Positions 6,625 through 8,067 of a stretch of 8,067 nt of DNA are shown piece after piece (position 1 is the stretch's first letter; each line of letters opens with the position of its first letter). The DNA is from Paracoccaceae bacterium (GTDB lineage Bacteria; Pseudomonadota; Alphaproteobacteria; Rhodobacterales; Rhodobacteraceae): assembly GCA_003545125.1 (NCBI GenBank), contig DQCI01000003.1:1-8067 (forward strand), written 5' to 3'. A model generated the notes under the pieces. It saw nothing but the letters and a program-made list of their open reading frames with translations. It was not told the origin of the DNA and did no database searches. The translations under genes and the position numbers were made by a program.

Positions 6625-8067
6625 ATGGCCAGCCTGAACGACATCCGCTCCACTTTCCTCGGCTACTTTGAAAAGAACGATCACCGCGTTGTCGATAGCT
6701 CGCCGCTGGTGCCGCGCAACGACCCGACACTGATGTTCACCAATTCCGGTATGGTTCAGTTCAAGAACCTGTTCACCGGGGTCGAGCACCGCGACTACAC
6801 CCGCGCCACTACCTCGCAGAAATGCGTCCGCGCCGGCGGCAAGCACAACGACCTTGACAATGTTGGCTACACCGCGCGCCACCACACCTTTTTCGAGATG
6901 CTCGGCAATTTCTCCTTCGGCGACTACTTCAAGGAGCAGGCCATTCCTTATGCCTGGGAGTTGCTGACGAAGGACTTCGACATCCCGAAGGACAAGCTTC
7001 TGGTCACCGTCTACCACACCGACGACGAGGCGGCGGATATCTGGAAGAAGGTCGCGGGGTTGCCGGACGAGCGGATCATCCGCATCCCCACCTATGACAA
7101 TTTTTGGCAGATGGGCCCGACCGGACCCTGCGGCCCCTCGACCGAGATCTTCTTCGATCACGGCGAGAAAATCAGGGGCGGCCCGCCGGGCAGCCCGGAC
7201 GAAGACGGCGACCGGTTCATCGAGATCTGGAACCTCGTGTTCATGCAGAACGAGCAGTTCGAGGACGGCTCGATGCGCGCGCTCGAGATGCAGTCAATCG
7301 ACACCGGCATGGGGCTCGAGCGGATCGGCGCGCTGCTCCAGGGCAAGCACGACAATTACGATACCGACCTCATGCGGGCGCTGATCGAGGCCTCGGCGCA
7401 TGCGACCAACTCGGAGCCCGATGGCGACGGCAACATCCATCACCGGGTGATCGCCGACCACCTGCGGTCGACCTCCTTCCTGATTGCCGACGGGGTGATG
7501 CCCTCGAACGAGGGGCGCGGCTACGTGCTGCGCCGGATCATGCGGCGCGCGATGCGCCATGCACACTTGGTGGGCGCGAGCGATCCAGTGATGCACCGGC
7601 TGGTGCCGGAGCTCGTGCGCCAGATGGGCCAGGCCTTCCCCGAACTCGGTCGCGCGCAGGTGTTGATCGAGGAGACGCTGCTGACCGAAGAAAACCGATT
7701 CATGGAGACGCTTGAACGCGGCCTCAAGGTGCTCGATGAGTTCGTCGAAAAGGGAGGTCTGCGCGAAAGCGAAGGTCTTGTTCTTCCGGGCCACTTCGCG
7801 TTCAAATTGTACGATACCTATGGTTTCCCGCTCGATCTTACTCAGGACGCAATGCGCGAGCAGGGTATAACGGTCGACACCGATGGGTTCGACGCCGCGA
7901 TGGCCGAGCAGAAGGCCAAGGCGCGCGCCGCCTGGTCGGGCTCGGGCGAGGCGGCGGACGCGACGATCTGGTACGACATTGCCGAGGACCAGGGCACGAC
8001 CGAATTCCTCGGCTACGCCACCGAGAAGGCCGAAGGCCAGGTCCAGGCACTGGGGAAGGACGGGGCG
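6625..8067 (+). CDS. alaS: Alanyl-tRNA synthetase, 3'-truncated by the window
   Basis: Class II aminoacyl-tRNA synthetase that activates alanine with ATP and charges tRNA-Ala in the cytoplasm. The first 481 residues are open to the last base; the family is about 875-890 residues, so roughly 55% is here. Seen: the N-terminal [45 protein letters not shown] opening; class II motif 2, [19 protein letters not shown] (from residue 85); [19 protein letters not shown] in the middle; [10 protein letters not shown]; and motif 3, [16 protein letters not shown] (297-312). The catalytic and tRNA-acceptor recognition domains are therefore essentially complete, while the editing domain and C-Ala domain lie beyond the window. 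The ATG at 6625 fits the family start. A GAAGAG about 7 bases upstream (6613-6618) is a modest ribosome site. It follows recA after a 395-bp hairpin-rich gap and most likely has its own promoter. No internal defect is visible. Confidence 0.97.
   Translation, partial: MASLNDIRSTFLGYFEKNDHRVVDSSPLVPRNDPTLMFTNSGMVQFKNLFTGVEHRDYTRATTSQKCVRAGGKHNDLDNVGYTARHHTFFEMLGNFSFGDYFKEQAIPYAWELLTKDFDIPKDKLLVTVYHTDDEAADIWKKVAGLPDERIIRIPTYDNFWQMGPTGPCGPSTEIFFDHGEKIRGGPPGSPDEDGDRFIEIWNLVFMQNEQFEDGSMRALEMQSIDTGMGLERIGALLQGKHDNYDTDLMRALIEASAHATNSEPDGDGNIHHRVIADHLRSTSFLIADGVMPSNEGRGYVLRRIMRRAMRHAHLVGASDPVMHRLVPELVRQMGQAFPELGRAQVLIEETLLTEENRFMETLERGLKVLDEFVEKGGLRESEGLVLPGHFAFKLYDTYGFPLDLTQDAMREQGITVDTDGFDAAMAEQKAKARAAWSGSGEAADATIWYDIAEDQGTTEFLGYATEKAEGQVQALGKDGA

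Noticed and set aside
6332..6637. 101-residue plus-strand open frame in the recA-alaS gap
   Set aside because: It reads through the three hairpins, runs over the alaS start in another frame, and has low-complexity Arg/Pro/Gly ends. No family or good ribosome site was seen.

Overview
The window looks like the chromosome of an alphaproteobacterium of the Rhodobacterales/Rhodobacteraceae type. It is GC-rich, carries a CckA-type hybrid histidine kinase directly upstream of recA and alaS, and its control regions contain CtrA-like (TTAA-N7-TTAA) and alphaproteobacterial LexA-like (GAAC-N7-GAAC) motifs. The species cannot be named from the sequence alone.

Layout, all genes on the + strand. (1) Bases 1-837: the 3' part of an O-antigen ligase/polymerase-like (Wzy/WaaL) membrane protein. 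It is cut by the window edge and split by a one-base frameshift near 381-391. Its codon use is visibly less GC-biased than the rest, as expected at the edge of a surface-polysaccharide locus. (2) 838-1055: a GC-rich gap with no convincing gene. (3) 1056-2222: an RsmB/NOL1-NOP2-Sun family RNA m5C methyltransferase. (4) 2223-2369: a dense control region in front of cckA. It holds a palindromic TTAA half-site, two 16-bp direct repeats 20 bp apart, a perfect TTAA-N7-TTAA CtrA box, and a 7/8 LexA-like box next to the ribosome binding site. (5) 2370-4904: cckA, with two membrane helices, PAS-like sensor modules, HisKA, HATPase and receiver domains, and an unusually long linker carrying four 12-bp tandem repeats. 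(6) 4905-5143: the recA control region, with a perfect GAAC-N7-GAAC SOS box, a second 7/8 LexA-like site, a 7/8 CtrA-like site and two inverted repeats. (7) 5144-6229: recA. (8) 6230-6624: a 395-bp gap with a strong recA terminator and a striking set of three consecutive perfect hairpins. (9) 6625-8067: the first 481 codons of alaS, which runs off the window.

How the genes work together: RecA nucleoprotein filaments trigger LexA self-cleavage, while CckA feeds phosphate through ChpT to CtrA. LexA-like and CtrA-like sites in front of both cckA and recA suggest that the DNA-damage response and the CckA-ChpT-CtrA relay are cross-wired here. That relay controls motility, the cell cycle and gene transfer agents in this order. 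This is an inference from motif matches. The genes themselves are well-known families. The less ordinary parts are the regulatory DNA, the CckA linker, the frameshifted polymerase and the triple hairpin.
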